Source of the DNA: Candidatus Onthovicinus excrementipullorum
Lineage (GTDB): Bacteria; Bacillota; Clostridia; Oscillospirales; Acutalibacteraceae
DNA: 64,000 bases
Assembly: GCA_018712345.1 (NCBI GenBank)
Contig: DVHG01000003.1
Location: forward strand, 46,035 to 110,034
Direction of reading: 5' to 3'
Part shown: one piece after another, positions 34,490 through 44,176 of the stretch
How positions within the stretch are numbered: the first letter of the stretch is position 1
Layout of the letters: every line of letters starts with the position of its first letter
Position numbers and translations under genes: made by a program
Notes under the pieces: generated by a model
Told to the model about the DNA's origin: nothing
The model's input: the letters and a program-made list of their open reading frames with translations, nothing else
Databases searched by the model: none

Positions 34490-35006
34490 GGCCGTCCCCC
34501 TGATCGCTGCTATGCTTATTCCGGCGCTCTCTTTTGGCCTCCATGATAATATCGTAAATTAGCCATCCTACCAAAAGAAACGCCCCAACCGTCACCAGGC
34601 AATCTGCAAAATTAAACACGGCAAATTTGACGAAAATGGGCTCAATATAATCGATCACATAGCCGCGTCCGATGCGGTCCACGAGATTGCCGATCCCCCC
34701 GGAGAGGAGAAAAACAAGACTGACATACAGGACACTCGGACGCACCCTTTTTGTAAAGATGCCAACGAAAAACAGTACGGTAATCACCACAATAACGGCC
34801 GTAGTCAGGATTGTAAGTATCCCCGTATGTTCGCTGAAAAATCCAAATGCAGCCCCCGTATTCTCCACATAGCGGAACTGCAAAAAACCCGAAATGATAG
34901 TGACAGGCTCTCCGGCAGACAGAAGAAAATACTGAGCGATCAGCTTAATCAACTGATCAATTACCACGAGAATGATGATCAGCAATGCGGTTATAACAGC
35001 AAGCAT
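34482..35006 (-). CDS. lspA: Lipoprotein signal peptidase
   Basis: The 174-residue protein has four membrane spans and the SPase II motifs: QFRYVENTGAAFGFF, GGIGNLVDRIGRGYVIDYIE and FNFADCLVTVG, which carry the two catalytic aspartates. It removes signal peptides from lipoproteins such as the GHL10-type protein in this window. A hydrophilic basic C-terminal tail of about 20 residues is longer than usual. It lies 40 bases after divIVA and overlaps rluD. Confidence 0.95.
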   Translation of the reverse strand: MLAVITALLIIILVVIDQLIKLIAQYFLLSAGEPVTIISGFLQFRYVENTGAAFGFFSEHTGILTILTTAVIVVITVLFFVGIFTKRVRPSVLYVSLVFLLSGGIGNLVDRIGRGYVIDYIEPIFVKFAVFNFADCLVTVGAFLLVGWLIYDIIMEAKRERRNKHSSDQGDGHA

Positions 35007-35046
35007 TGATTCACCCCAATTATTTAATAAAGACGCAAACGGGTAA

Positions 35047-36114
35047 TCACTTTTTGAAGAAATTCAGGAACGGTTTACTCGGCTGCTCTTCCTCATCCTC
35101 TTCGTCCTCATCTTCAAAAATATCATAATTGTCTCCAAATTTGAGCTGGCCATCATCGTGTGCCGGCGTCTTGGAGACCAGATCGCCGTAATCGGCCGTC
35201 CGGTCAAGATCATCCAGATTTAGTTTAAAGCCGCCCGGCTTTGTCTCGGAAGCTTTTTGTTCAGTTTCCGGCGGAGGATTCACGGTGAATGAATCCATCA
35301 CTGTGGAGTCAATCTCCACCTGGACGCCGTCACTCTGCTGTATTGGAGAGGCATCCCCCGTCTTCGGCTGCTCCCGCACCTGCTCCTGAGCAAGCGGCAT
35401 CTCCGGCTTCTGAACGGCAACAGCCGGTTCAGGAGTAACCACAGCAGACGAGCCCTGTGTTTTAACGTAGTCCTCAATGCGGGCGTCAAGATCCTCCTGC
35501 ACATGCACGGAGAGCTTTTCCAGCAGTGCGGCAAAATTCCCACACACAGATGTGATTTCAGACTTGAAGGCCGAGACATTCTCGTTGAGCTGTTTCAGTT
35601 CGACAGAGCGCAGCGCCAACTCCCGGTTGAGCTCCTCCAAGCGCGTTTTGGCACTCCCGGTGATCTCCTCCGCCTGCTCCTGAGCTTTTCTTCGCGCGGC
35701 AGACAGAATCTCCTCCGCCTGACGATCAGCCTTCTCAGCATGCTCCTTAGCGGAGAATTTTGCCTCCTCCAGCATGGCATTTGCCTTTTCGCGTGCCTCA
35801 TCGACCAAGGTCTGAGCCGTCTGCTTTGCCTCAGTCACCTTTCCTTCAACGCTCTCCTTAGCTTCTTTGACGATCTTATCAGCCATACGCTGAGCCGTCA
35901 ACAGGGCGGCACGGATATTATCCTCATCCTTGCGGTATTCCTCTACCTTATCGGCGAGCAGACCGATCTTGCGCACCAGATCCCCATTTTCCTTGAACAT
36001 CTGGCTGTAAGAATCGTAGACCTCATCAAAAAATTCATCCACCTCGTCGGCTCTGTAGTGTCCTCTGCCGCTGAGTTCAAAACGATGGTTTTTAACCTGT
36101 GCGGGTGTCAACAT
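35047..36114 (-). CDS. divIVA: DivIVA-domain protein
   Basis: The 355-residue protein starts with the membrane-binding DivIVA domain (MLTPAQVKNHRFELSGRGHYRADEVDEFFD), followed by a long coiled coil rich in Ala, Lys and Glu (about 30-200), a proline/glutamine-rich variable part and a very acidic patch before SKPFLNFFKK. DivIVA marks curved membranes at poles and septa and recruits division or chromosome-anchoring factors. ATG at 36114 is chosen because GGAGG lies 9 bases upstream; an in-frame TTG three codons earlier is too close. It is much longer than Bacillus DivIVA (about 165 residues). Confidence 0.92.
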   Translation of the reverse strand: MLTPAQVKNHRFELSGRGHYRADEVDEFFDEVYDSYSQMFKENGDLVRKIGLLADKVEEYRKDEDNIRAALLTAQRMADKIVKEAKESVEGKVTEAKQTAQTLVDEAREKANAMLEEAKFSAKEHAEKADRQAEEILSAARRKAQEQAEEITGSAKTRLEELNRELALRSVELKQLNENVSAFKSEITSVCGNFAALLEKLSVHVQEDLDARIEDYVKTQGSSAVVTPEPAVAVQKPEMPLAQEQVREQPKTGDASPIQQSDGVQVEIDSTVMDSFTVNPPPETEQKASETKPGGFKLNLDDLDRTADYGDLVSKTPAHDDGQLKFGDNYDIFEDEDEEDEEEQPSKPFLNFFKK

Positions 36115-36164
36115 AAAGCCCAACCTCCATATCCCTATTTGTCAAACAGAAAACCTATCATCGA

Positions 36165-36626
36165 TTAGAAGAAAACGCCGTTATTTTCCAGATCATCAAT
36201 CAGCTCACCCATAACGTCCACATTATAAGGCGTGATGATAAACGTACTGTTTGCCACACGCTTGATCTGGCCTTTATTGGCATAGGCCACCCCGCTGATA
36301 AAATCTACCAGGCGGCGCGCTACATCTCGGTTAGCCGCCTCCAGATTGAGCACGACAGTTCTCTTTTCGTTCAGGTGATCCGCAATCGCGCTGGCATCCT
36401 CAAAGCGTTCCGGCTTGACGAGGACGACCTGCAGCTTTGCCGTGGTGTTGATATTGACGACATTGGAGGAAGAACCGCCGCTGCTTCTGGAGCGGAACAG
36501 GCGGGGCGCCTCTTCGGCGGGTTCATCCTCCTCATAGGGGACATCCGGATTCTCCTGCTCGTCCTCCGGATAATATTCGTCCTCTGGAACGTTAATCATC
36601 TTTTTGATGTTATCCATAAATCCCAT
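36165..36626 (-). CDS. sepF: Cell division protein SepF
   Basis: The 153-residue protein has the SepF layout: an N-terminal amphipathic helix (MGFMDNIKKMI), an acidic linker with YYPEDEQENP, and a C-terminal domain containing VVLVKPERFEDASAIADHL, KRTVVLNLE and VDFISGVAYA. SepF polymerises into rings that link FtsZ to the membrane. AAGGAG precedes the ATG. Order yggS-sepF-divIVA-lspA is typical of the Firmicutes division cluster. Confidence 0.95.
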   Translation of the reverse strand: MGFMDNIKKMINVPEDEYYPEDEQENPDVPYEEDEPAEEAPRLFRSRSSGGSSSNVVNINTTAKLQVVLVKPERFEDASAIADHLNEKRTVVLNLEAANRDVARRLVDFISGVAYANKGQIKRVANSTFIITPYNVDVMGELIDDLENNGVFF

Positions 36627-36640
36627 AGCTTAAAACTCCT

Positions 36641-37363
36641 TTAATATTTTCTTGCGCCGAACAGCGCGGAGCCAATCCGCACCAGATTGGCCCCCTCAAG
36701 GATCGCCGCGCGGTAATCGCCGGACATTCCCATCGAGAGAATATTCATATTGATATTATCTAATTTTTTTGCCAATATGTCAACAAACAGTTGGTGCATA
36801 TCCGAAAAAAATTTGCGGGCCTGCGTCTCGCTGTCGCAGATCGGCGGGATCGCCATGAGCCCCTGGACCTGAACGGCATTAAGGGAGGAAATTTCTGCCA
36901 GTGAATCCCCCAACTGCTCCGGTAGGAAGCCTGTCTTGCTCTCCTCGTGCCCGATATTGACCTCCAGCAGGATATCCGTCGTCACGGACCGTGCGGCGGA
37001 CTGTTTGGCAATTTCCCGAGCCAGATGGATGCTGTCAACAGACTGAATCATGGAGACCCGTCCCACAATCTTTTTGACCTTATTGGTCTGCAGATGACCG
37101 ATGAGATGGACGTCACAGTGCTCCAAATGCAGGTTCTCCCGCTTGCTCTCAAGCTCCTGAACCTTGTTTTCCCCGATCAGATCAATACCAAGTTCAATTG
37201 CATGATTGATAAAGATCGGCTCAACCGTCTTCGTTACAGCCATCAGATGTATGTCCGAGGCGGTGCGGCCGGAATCAAGCGCCGCCTGTGCGATATTCTC
37301 ACGAATGACCTTTAAATTTTCCTCAATATCCTCAAACCGGCGGTCAATCAATGATTTTTCCAT
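36641..37363 (-). CDS. yggS: YggS-family PLP homeostasis protein
   Basis: The 240-residue protein is a single-domain alanine-racemase-like barrel that binds pyridoxal phosphate. The cofactor lysine is in LMAVTKTVEP; other marks are GENKVQELESK, HLIGHLQTNKVKKIV, and LSMGMSGDYRAAILEGANLVRIGSALFG. It controls free PLP levels; no catalytic activity is established. ATG at 37363 follows AAGGGAAGG; the longer frame would extend into the preceding gene. The start overlaps the end of the HlyD-like gene by 20 bases. Confidence 0.93.
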   Translation of the reverse strand: MEKSLIDRRFEDIEENLKVIRENIAQAALDSGRTASDIHLMAVTKTVEPIFINHAIELGIDLIGENKVQELESKRENLHLEHCDVHLIGHLQTNKVKKIVGRVSMIQSVDSIHLAREIAKQSAARSVTTDILLEVNIGHEESKTGFLPEQLGDSLAEISSLNAVQVQGLMAIPPICDSETQARKFFSDMHQLFVDILAKKLDNINMNILSMGMSGDYRAAILEGANLVRIGSALFGARKY

Positions 37364-38594
37364 CGCTGATATCCTTCCCTTCTGTAACAACCTGATCGTA
37401 AATTTTGACTTCATTATTTTCTGAATTCGGATCGATAAGCACGTACTCCCCATCCGAATACAAAATCTCAATTTTTTTAAACAGGGCAATATTCCCTTTG
37501 ATGACATAGACGCCTTTTTCGTTTTCACTGTTAACGCGCACCGCGCCGGAGGGAATTTTCAGGCCATCATATTCTTCCAGAATGATCTGTGCCTCCTCCA
37601 AGCGCAGCGTGGCGAGCTGCTCATTCATGAGATTGCATTCCAAAATCAGCGCCGCCCGGCCGTCTGCACTGTTATTAACGGCTTTTACAGTCATTTCAAT
37701 ATGCTCTGCAACTGCATTCGGGAGTGCCACGGAGACACTATCCCCAACCTGGAGCTCCGCAATTTCTTCCGTCCGCACCACGCAGGCCAGATACCAGTCA
37801 AAATTCTGGATCAGCTTACCGAGCATGCCGTCACTCCCCTGTGAGGGTTGGTTCTGATCGCTGAGTAGATTATCCACCTGCTCCACTGTCAGGCTGGGTG
37901 CCGCGGCATAGTCCACAGAATGCTCGTACCCATCCGTACTGCCGACATAATACCCGGCCCCGGATGCCGTGATCGCAGAGTTTTGGCGGATACCGGCGTT
38001 CAGCGTATCCAGCTGCGCCTGAAGCTCCGCCTTTTTTTGCGTAAAATCAATCTGCTCACCGGTGGCGATCTTAAAACGTGTCAGTGTATCATTGAATTCC
38101 GTGGAATTTTCACCGGCGGCGCGGAAATCACCGATGTCCAGTGCCTTCAAAAAATCCAGAAAAGCCGTGTCAACATCATCATCCAGCCGCTCAACATCCG
38201 AAGGGGCAGCATTATTAGCCGCGAAACTGTCACAGCGGGCAATCTCCTCCTTCAGTGTGAGGGATTTTGCGTAATTCTCCGCGGAGGCCTGATCGGCAAA
38301 AACATAGGCGACCGTGTCTCCATTTGCCACACGCGATCCGTTTTCAACTGCCGGGACAACCACGCCGGAGGCGTTGCCGGAGATCTCGCTCTCCTGCCGG
38401 ATTACGTAGACCTTGGTGTCAACCGTCTTGTATTCGCTGACGGGGAAGGCCGTCTGTGTTTTCACCGATGGAATCGCGATCAAATAGATCTGATACCCGA
38501 CATAGGCAAGCACAAGCACGACGGCAACGGCAATCAGCAGCAGCCGAAGCGCTCTATTCTTTTTCTGTTTGGGTCTGGCCGCCAATGAAATCAC
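37344..38594 (-). CDS. HlyD-like membrane-anchored protein
   Basis: The 416-residue protein has one N-terminal span (about 17-40) and an extracellular part with a split biotinyl-lipoyl-like region (YVIRQESEISGNASGVVVPAVENGSRVANGDTVAYVF), a helical hairpin around 100-200, and a C-terminal beta region. This resembles HlyD-family adaptor proteins, and related proteins are found beside sepF/yggS in Clostridia. No export partner is adjacent, so a role in the cell envelope or division is more likely than toxin export. The start is GTG with an AGAGAAAAGA leader. It overlaps miaA by 41 bases. Confidence 0.75.
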   Translation of the reverse strand: MISLAARPKQKKNRALRLLLIAVAVVLVLAYVGYQIYLIAIPSVKTQTAFPVSEYKTVDTKVYVIRQESEISGNASGVVVPAVENGSRVANGDTVAYVFADQASAENYAKSLTLKEEIARCDSFAANNAAPSDVERLDDDVDTAFLDFLKALDIGDFRAAGENSTEFNDTLTRFKIATGEQIDFTQKKAELQAQLDTLNAGIRQNSAITASGAGYYVGSTDGYEHSVDYAAAPSLTVEQVDNLLSDQNQPSQGSDGMLGKLIQNFDWYLACVVRTEEIAELQVGDSVSVALPNAVAEHIEMTVKAVNNSADGRAALILECNLMNEQLATLRLEEAQIILEEYDGLKIPSGAVRVNSENEKGVYVIKGNIALFKKIEILYSDGEYVLIDPNSENNEVKIYDQVVTEGKDISDGKIID

Positions 38595-39531
38595 ATCTTT
38601 TCTCTATCATAGTACACACGGCGCTGCACAACGCGTCGAACGAGGCGTAATCATCCAGATAAAACCAGTGGATCTCAGGGTTCCGCCGAAACCACGAGAG
38701 CTGACGCTTGGCATACCGGCGCGTCTCGCGCTTGACATCCTCAACCGCCTCTTCCAGCGTCTTAAGTCCGGAAAAATAGGGAGCAAGCTCCTTGTAGCCG
38801 ATGGCCTGAACGGCCGTCACAGAGTTTTTCTGTTCCAAAAAATCCCGCGCCTCATTCAAAAGGCCCCGATCCATCATCCTGTCCACCCGGGCGTTGATCC
38901 TGTCATAGAGCAAAGCGCGGTCCCTCGTCTGAAGGCCGATGACGAAAGAGCGGTACGGGGATTCCTGAAGGCGGGAGCGTCTGTTATGCTCCGTAAGTGT
39001 CACACCACTTGCCAGGAAAACTTCCAGTGCGCGGATGATCCGTCTGCGGTCGTTGACATGCAGTCGCGCAGCCGTCTCAGGGTCGGCAGATGCGAGCTCT
39101 TCAAGCAGAGCGGGAACTCCCTCCTCCTGTGCGCGCCGCTCCAGTCCGGCACGGATGTCCGGATCGGACGGCAGTTGGGCATACTGGATATTGCGGATCA
39201 GGGAGTCAACATACAGCCCCGTCCCGCCCGCAATGATAGGCAGAATCCCTCTGCCAGCCATCTCCCGGATGCAGACCCGGGCGTCTCGCACATAATCCGC
39301 CACGCTGTACGCAGTGTCCGGCGGCAAAAAATCCATCATATGATGGCGGACGCCTTTCATTTCCAAACAGTCGGGTTTTGCTGTGGCAATCTGCATCCCC
39401 CGATAGATCTGCATGGAATCCGCAGACAGGACCTCCCCGTCATACTGGAGCGCGAGTTCCACGGCGAGTGCCGTCTTTCCGGAGGCGGTGGGGCCGACAA
39501 CAGCGAGTATCGGAATCTTTTTCTCCGCCAT
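38554..39531 (-). CDS. miaA: tRNA dimethylallyltransferase MiaA
   Basis: The 325-residue enzyme transfers a dimethylallyl group to A37 of tRNAs that read codons starting with U. Visible motifs are the P-loop VGPTASGKTALAVELA, DGEVLSADSMQIYRGM, RHHMMDFLPPDTAYSV, IIAGGTGLYVDSLI, and AIGYKEL. ATG at 39531 follows GGGAGAG; earlier in-frame codons lie in mutL. In this window MiaB, the next enzyme of the pathway, is encoded 5 kb upstream in the same gene run. Confidence 0.95.
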   Translation of the reverse strand: MAEKKIPILAVVGPTASGKTALAVELALQYDGEVLSADSMQIYRGMQIATAKPDCLEMKGVRHHMMDFLPPDTAYSVADYVRDARVCIREMAGRGILPIIAGGTGLYVDSLIRNIQYAQLPSDPDIRAGLERRAQEEGVPALLEELASADPETAARLHVNDRRRIIRALEVFLASGVTLTEHNRRSRLQESPYRSFVIGLQTRDRALLYDRINARVDRMMDRGLLNEARDFLEQKNSVTAVQAIGYKELAPYFSGLKTLEEAVEDVKRETRRYAKRQLSWFRRNPEIHWFYLDDYASFDALCSAVCTMIEKRCDFIGGQTQTEKE

Positions 39532-39535
39532 GGTG

Positions 39536-41464
39536 TCATTCTCTCCCAAACTGTTTTTCAAGCTCCCCACGGGTCAGGCGGATGAGCACCGGCCGGCCGT
39601 GTGGGCAGTACCGGATGGAATCATCGGAGAGCAGCCGCGCAACAAAACGATCCAGCTCATAACCGCTCGTATTGTCCCCCGCCTTGATTGCGCTGCGGCA
39701 GGCGACATTGTGATAGAGCCAGTCCAGTTTCGCAGGCTCCACCTCATGCCGGTGCTCCATGAGATATTGGGCCACCTCCGTGAAGAGGGGCTCAATATCT
39801 TCGCTGCTCAGGTCGAGCGGGCAGGAGCGTACGAGCACACTCCCCTGCCCGAAATCCTCCACATCAAACCCGGCACTGCGCAGAATCTCCTTCCCCTCCA
39901 GTACGGCGGAATACTCCTCCTTGCTCATCGTCACGGATACGGGTTTGAGTAAAAGCTGTGCATGGTCCGTGCTGTGTTCGGCCTTCAGTTTTTCATAAAG
40001 CATTCGCTCATGGGCGGCATGTTTATCAATAAAGTAGAGCTCTTTCCCACACTCGGCGATGATATAGGTCTTAAAGGCCTCCCCGATCAGTCGGTACTTC
40101 TGCGCCACCGGATTCCCGTTAACGGAGGGTTTGGGATCAGACAATTTTTCAGGCTGTGGTGCAGCTGCCGCCTCCAGATCTTCAGTATGGACGGGCGGAA
40201 TTCCCCGTGCAGCCACTGCGCCGCCGGATTCCCGGTGCGGGATCTCAGGGGTGATGACCCGAATTGAAAAGCCGGAATCGGGCGAAAAGCTCTCCTTTTT
40301 GGGCTGTGCCTGTTCCCTCCGAACGGGTTCTGATGGCTGCGGAGGACTACTAAGCTCCCTGTCCGGCGCACCAGTCGGCTGCGGCACATGCATTGAAATC
40401 TGCTCGGCTTTCGGGAGAACGGGGACAGCTGCCTGCGCAGAGCGGCGTGCACTCAAATCCATCTGGGGGCGCGTATCAAGCTTTTCAATCGCGCCGCGCA
40501 CGGCATAATAAACTGCGTCAAAAATCGCCTTTTCATTGGAAAAGCGCACTTCGATCTTGGCAGGATGGACGTTGATATCCACACTGTCGTGCGGGATTTC
40601 AAGATTGAGGACAAACGCCGGGAAGCGCCCCACCATGATGCTGCGCTTATAGGCCTCCTCCGCCGCAGCCGTGACGGTGGCGGAGCGGACATAGCGCCCA
40701 TTGAGAAAGACGTTCTGCATCGCGCGGTTTCCGCGGGAGTGGACCGGCTTGCTGATATAGCCCCAGACGCGGACATGATTGAGCGTATAGTCCACCGGAA
40801 TCATTCCGGAAGCAAATCCCTTTCCGTAGACGGCGCGAAGTGCATTGGCAAGCTTTCCGTCGCCGGGGGTCAGGAGCGTCTCTTTCCCCTCCCGGATAAA
40901 GCGGAAGCTGATCTCAGGATGAGAAAGGGCAATCCTGTCCATAACACCTGCCACGGAGTTTGCCTCCGAGACATCCTTTTTGAGGAACTTCATCCTGGCG
41001 GGGGTGTTATAGAAGAGATCCCGCACGACAATCGTGGTGCCAATCGGGCACCCGGCATCCGCGCTCTCCTTTTCTACCGACCCCTCGATGACATATCGGG
41101 TGCCAACCTCTTCACCGGAGACGCGCGTGAGCATCTCCGTACGCGAGACCGCCGCAATGGAGGCGAGCGCCTCTCCGCGGAAGCCAAGTGTAAAAATGGA
41201 GTTCAGATCCTGTGCGGTATGTACCTTTGAGGTCGCGTGGCTCAGGAAAGCCGCCGGGACATTCTTGCGGGAGATCCCGCAGCCGTTGTCCGTGATTCGG
41301 ATATAGGTGATCCCGCCGCGCCGGATCTCGAGGGTGACGGCCGTGGCGCCGGCGTCGATCGAATTTTCAAGCAATTCCTTGACAACGCTCGACGGGCGCT
41401 CCACCACCTCCCCGGCCGCAATCAGCTCGGAGACATTTTTTGGAAGCAATAAAATATCCGGCAT
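39536..41464 (-). CDS. mutL: DNA mismatch repair protein MutL
   Basis: The 642-residue protein has the GHKL ATPase domain (ELLENSIDAGAT, ITDNGCGISR, TLGFRGEALASIA, DLFYNTPARMKFLKK), a proline-rich linker (about 335-435) and a C-terminal endonuclease domain. The endonuclease motif reads DKHAAHERMLYE, with Lys where Gln is usual (DQHAxxExxxxE), and the zinc-site elements ACRSAIKAGD and CPHGRP are present, so nicking activity is expected. ATG at 41464 follows AGGTGA. It lies 39 bases after mutS. Confidence 0.96.
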   Translation of the reverse strand: MPDILLLPKNVSELIAAGEVVERPSSVVKELLENSIDAGATAVTLEIRRGGITYIRITDNGCGISRKNVPAAFLSHATSKVHTAQDLNSIFTLGFRGEALASIAAVSRTEMLTRVSGEEVGTRYVIEGSVEKESADAGCPIGTTIVVRDLFYNTPARMKFLKKDVSEANSVAGVMDRIALSHPEISFRFIREGKETLLTPGDGKLANALRAVYGKGFASGMIPVDYTLNHVRVWGYISKPVHSRGNRAMQNVFLNGRYVRSATVTAAAEEAYKRSIMVGRFPAFVLNLEIPHDSVDINVHPAKIEVRFSNEKAIFDAVYYAVRGAIEKLDTRPQMDLSARRSAQAAVPVLPKAEQISMHVPQPTGAPDRELSSPPQPSEPVRREQAQPKKESFSPDSGFSIRVITPEIPHRESGGAVAARGIPPVHTEDLEAAAAPQPEKLSDPKPSVNGNPVAQKYRLIGEAFKTYIIAECGKELYFIDKHAAHERMLYEKLKAEHSTDHAQLLLKPVSVTMSKEEYSAVLEGKEILRSAGFDVEDFGQGSVLVRSCPLDLSSEDIEPLFTEVAQYLMEHRHEVEPAKLDWLYHNVACRSAIKAGDNTSGYELDRFVARLLSDDSIRYCPHGRPVLIRLTRGELEKQFGRE

Positions 41465-41503
41465 CACGTTCACCTCTCACAGTCCGTATGGAGCATTGCT
41501 CCG

Positions 41504-44146
41504 TTATACGGTTTTTGCCCTCCGGGAGAGCTCATCCAGCAGTTCCAGCGCCCGAAGCGGCGTCAGATCGTTGATATTCAGTTCCCGCAGGTCCTCCAGA
41601 ATCTCCTTTTCGGCCAGCGAACCCATGGAAACCTGCTGGGTTTCCTCCTCCGGGAGCTCTTTCATTTCAATCTTGCCGAAGGAGATCTCCTGCTCCTCCA
41701 GCGATTTTAAAATTACGCGTGCACGCGCCACAACCCGGTCCGGGACGCCGGCCAGACGGGCGACATCAATGCCGTAGCTCCCATCTGCGCCGCCGCGTAC
41801 AATCCGCCGCAGGAAGGTGATATCGTGCCCGCGCTTTTTAACGGCAATATTATAATTTTTCACGCCGTCGACCTGCCCCTCAAGCTCGGTGAGCTCATGG
41901 TAGTGGGTAGCAAAAAGCGTCTTTGCACCGAGGGTGCGTTTGGAGGCGGTAAATTCCAAAACGGCGCGCGCAATGCTCATCCCATCAAAGGTCGAGGTTC
42001 CGCGCCCGATCTCATCAAAAATAATCAGGCTTTTATCCGTGGCATTTTTCAGAATTTCGGCGACCTCGTTCATCTCCACCATGAAAGTGGACTGCCCGGA
42101 CGCCAGATCGTCCGCCGCCCCAACACGGGTAAATACACTATCCACAAGGCCGATGTGGGCGCTGCGCGCCGGGACGAAGGATCCGATCTGCGCCATGATG
42201 ACGATCAGCGCAACCTGACGCATATAAGTGGATTTACCGGCCATATTCGGGCCGGTGATGATCGCACAGCGGTCCTCGCCGTTATTGAGCAGCGTGTCGT
42301 TCGGCACAAACGGGACATCGCGCAGCACCCGTTCCACGACGGGATGGCGCCCCTCCTCGATGGCAATGCAGTCCGAGGTATCCACCAGCGGGCAGGCGTA
42401 GTTGTTGGAATAGGCGACAAGTGCGAGCGAGCAGAGCACGTCCAGCACGGAAATCGCCTTGGCCGTGCGGTTAATGCGCAGGAACTGATCCGCCGCCTGT
42501 TGGCGTACTTGGGTAAAAAGATTGTACTCAAGCTGAATGCTGCGCTCCTGCGCGCCGAGCACTTTTGCCTCAAGCTCCTTGAGCTCCTGCGTGATATAGC
42601 GCTCACAGTTGGCAAGCGTCTGCTTGCGCACATAACTCTCCGGCACCATGTCTTTGGAACCGTTTGGAACTTCTATGTAATAACCAAAGACACGATTATA
42701 TCCGATTTTCAGCTTCTTGATCCCTGTCTTTTCGCGTTCGCTCTCCTCAACCTGGGCAATGACTTCTTTTCCGTTCCCGATCATGTAGCGCAGGGAGTCA
42801 AGCTCCTCATCAAAGCCGTCCCGGATCAAATTGCCCTCCCGGACAGAGAAGGGCGGATTTTCCGCAATGGCACGGTCGATCACGTCATACAGATCCGCCA
42901 TCGTGTCGACGGACTCCCACAGAACCTTGAGCATGGCGCAATCCGCCTGGGCGAGAAGCTCCTTGATCGGCGCGAGCTTTTTAAAGGTATCCGCCAGCGC
43001 GCGCAACTCCCGGGCATTGGCCGTCGCATAGACGACGCGTGCCATCAGGCGCTCCAGGTCATGGATTCCATCGAGCTGCTCAATCAGATCCTCCCGCAGG
43101 GCGACCCGGTCCACCAGCTCCGCCACAGCGTTCTGGCGGGAGAGGATCTTATTACAACTGAGCAGCGGTTGTTCGATCCAGGTACGCAGCAGGCGGCGCC
43201 CCATGGCCGTCTTTGTCCGGTCAAGCACCCAGAGCAGCGTACCCCGTTTTTCGCGGCTGCGCATCGTCTCCGTCAGCTCCAGATTACGCCGGGCGGCGGC
43301 ATCCAGGCGGATATATTGATTCTCCTTGTAAAAATCCACCTCCCGAATATTTTCCAGGGAGGTCATCTGTGTCTTTGTCAGGTAGGCAAAACAGATTCCA
43401 AGCGCGAAGATCATCGCCTCGTCCTCCGTCTGCTCCAAATGCGTGAGCGTCTCCTCTCCGACAACGGAACAGATTGTGCGCGCACAGGCCTCCCGGTTAG
43501 CTTCGGCCTCCTCCACGCACTCTATGGAGACATTTTCCAGCTTGTCCAGGTAGTTTTTTAAGGGCAAGAGCTCCCCTGCCGCCCGATTATACCGGATCTC
43601 ACTGGGTGAAAACTTGCCCAGCTCCCCGATCAAATCCGGCAGGAAGGAATCTCCCCGGAGCGTTGTGGCGTGGACCTCTCCGGTGGAGACGTCAGCAAAG
43701 CAAATGCTGGCCTGCCGCCCCATGACATATACGCAGGCCAGATAGTTGTTCTTCCCCTCGTCAAGCATGTTGGAATCAATCACCGTGCCAGGTGTGATGA
43801 TCCGCGTCAAATCCCGCCTTACAAGCCCCTTTGCCTTTTTGGGGTCCTCCGTCTGCTCGCAGATAGCCACCTTATACCCGCGCTCGACCAGCCGAGCAAT
43901 ATAGGAATCCGCGCTGTGGAACGGCACACCGCACATCGGAGCGCGCTCCTCAAGCCCACAGTCCCTGCCCGTCAGGACGAGGTCCAGTTCCGAGGAGACA
44001 AGGCGTGCGTCGTCAAAAAAAAGCTCGTAAAAATCACCAAGGCGGAAAAACAGGAGCACGTCCGGGTTGGAACGCTTGATCGTAAGATACTGCTGCATCA
44101 TCGGGGACAGCTTTTCCACATCGACATTGTCATACGTATACTCCAA
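41504..44146 (-). CDS. mutS: DNA mismatch repair protein MutS
   Basis: The 880-residue protein recognises mismatches. Domain I has FFRLGDFYELFFDDA, the Phe-x-Glu mismatch-binding motif being within GDFYELF. The ATPase domain has TGPNMAGKSTYMRQVALI (Walker A), FDEIGRGTSTFDG (Walker B), and ATHYHELTELE. The last 80 residues form the tail with helix LRELNINDLTPLRALELL. Start is TTG with AGGAGG 8 bases upstream. mutL follows after 39 bases. Confidence 0.97.
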   Translation of the reverse strand: MEYTYDNVDVEKLSPMMQQYLTIKRSNPDVLLFFRLGDFYELFFDDARLVSSELDLVLTGRDCGLEERAPMCGVPFHSADSYIARLVERGYKVAICEQTEDPKKAKGLVRRDLTRIITPGTVIDSNMLDEGKNNYLACVYVMGRQASICFADVSTGEVHATTLRGDSFLPDLIGELGKFSPSEIRYNRAAGELLPLKNYLDKLENVSIECVEEAEANREACARTICSVVGEETLTHLEQTEDEAMIFALGICFAYLTKTQMTSLENIREVDFYKENQYIRLDAAARRNLELTETMRSREKRGTLLWVLDRTKTAMGRRLLRTWIEQPLLSCNKILSRQNAVAELVDRVALREDLIEQLDGIHDLERLMARVVYATANARELRALADTFKKLAPIKELLAQADCAMLKVLWESVDTMADLYDVIDRAIAENPPFSVREGNLIRDGFDEELDSLRYMIGNGKEVIAQVEESEREKTGIKKLKIGYNRVFGYYIEVPNGSKDMVPESYVRKQTLANCERYITQELKELEAKVLGAQERSIQLEYNLFTQVRQQAADQFLRINRTAKAISVLDVLCSLALVAYSNNYACPLVDTSDCIAIEEGRHPVVERVLRDVPFVPNDTLLNNGEDRCAIITGPNMAGKSTYMRQVALIVIMAQIGSFVPARSAHIGLVDSVFTRVGAADDLASGQSTFMVEMNEVAEILKNATDKSLIIFDEIGRGTSTFDGMSIARAVLEFTASKRTLGAKTLFATHYHELTELEGQVDGVKNYNIAVKKRGHDITFLRRIVRGGADGSYGIDVARLAGVPDRVVARARVILKSLEEQEISFGKIEMKELPEEETQQVSMGSLAEKEILEDLRELNINDLTPLRALELLDELSRRAKTV

Positions 44147-44176
44147 TTTTTCCGCCTCCTTTCATCAATAGTCCGA

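Noticed and set aside
41825..43561. Plus-strand frame of 578 codons opposite mutS
   Set aside because: Fully inside mutS on the other strand, with no ribosome site or family motifs.
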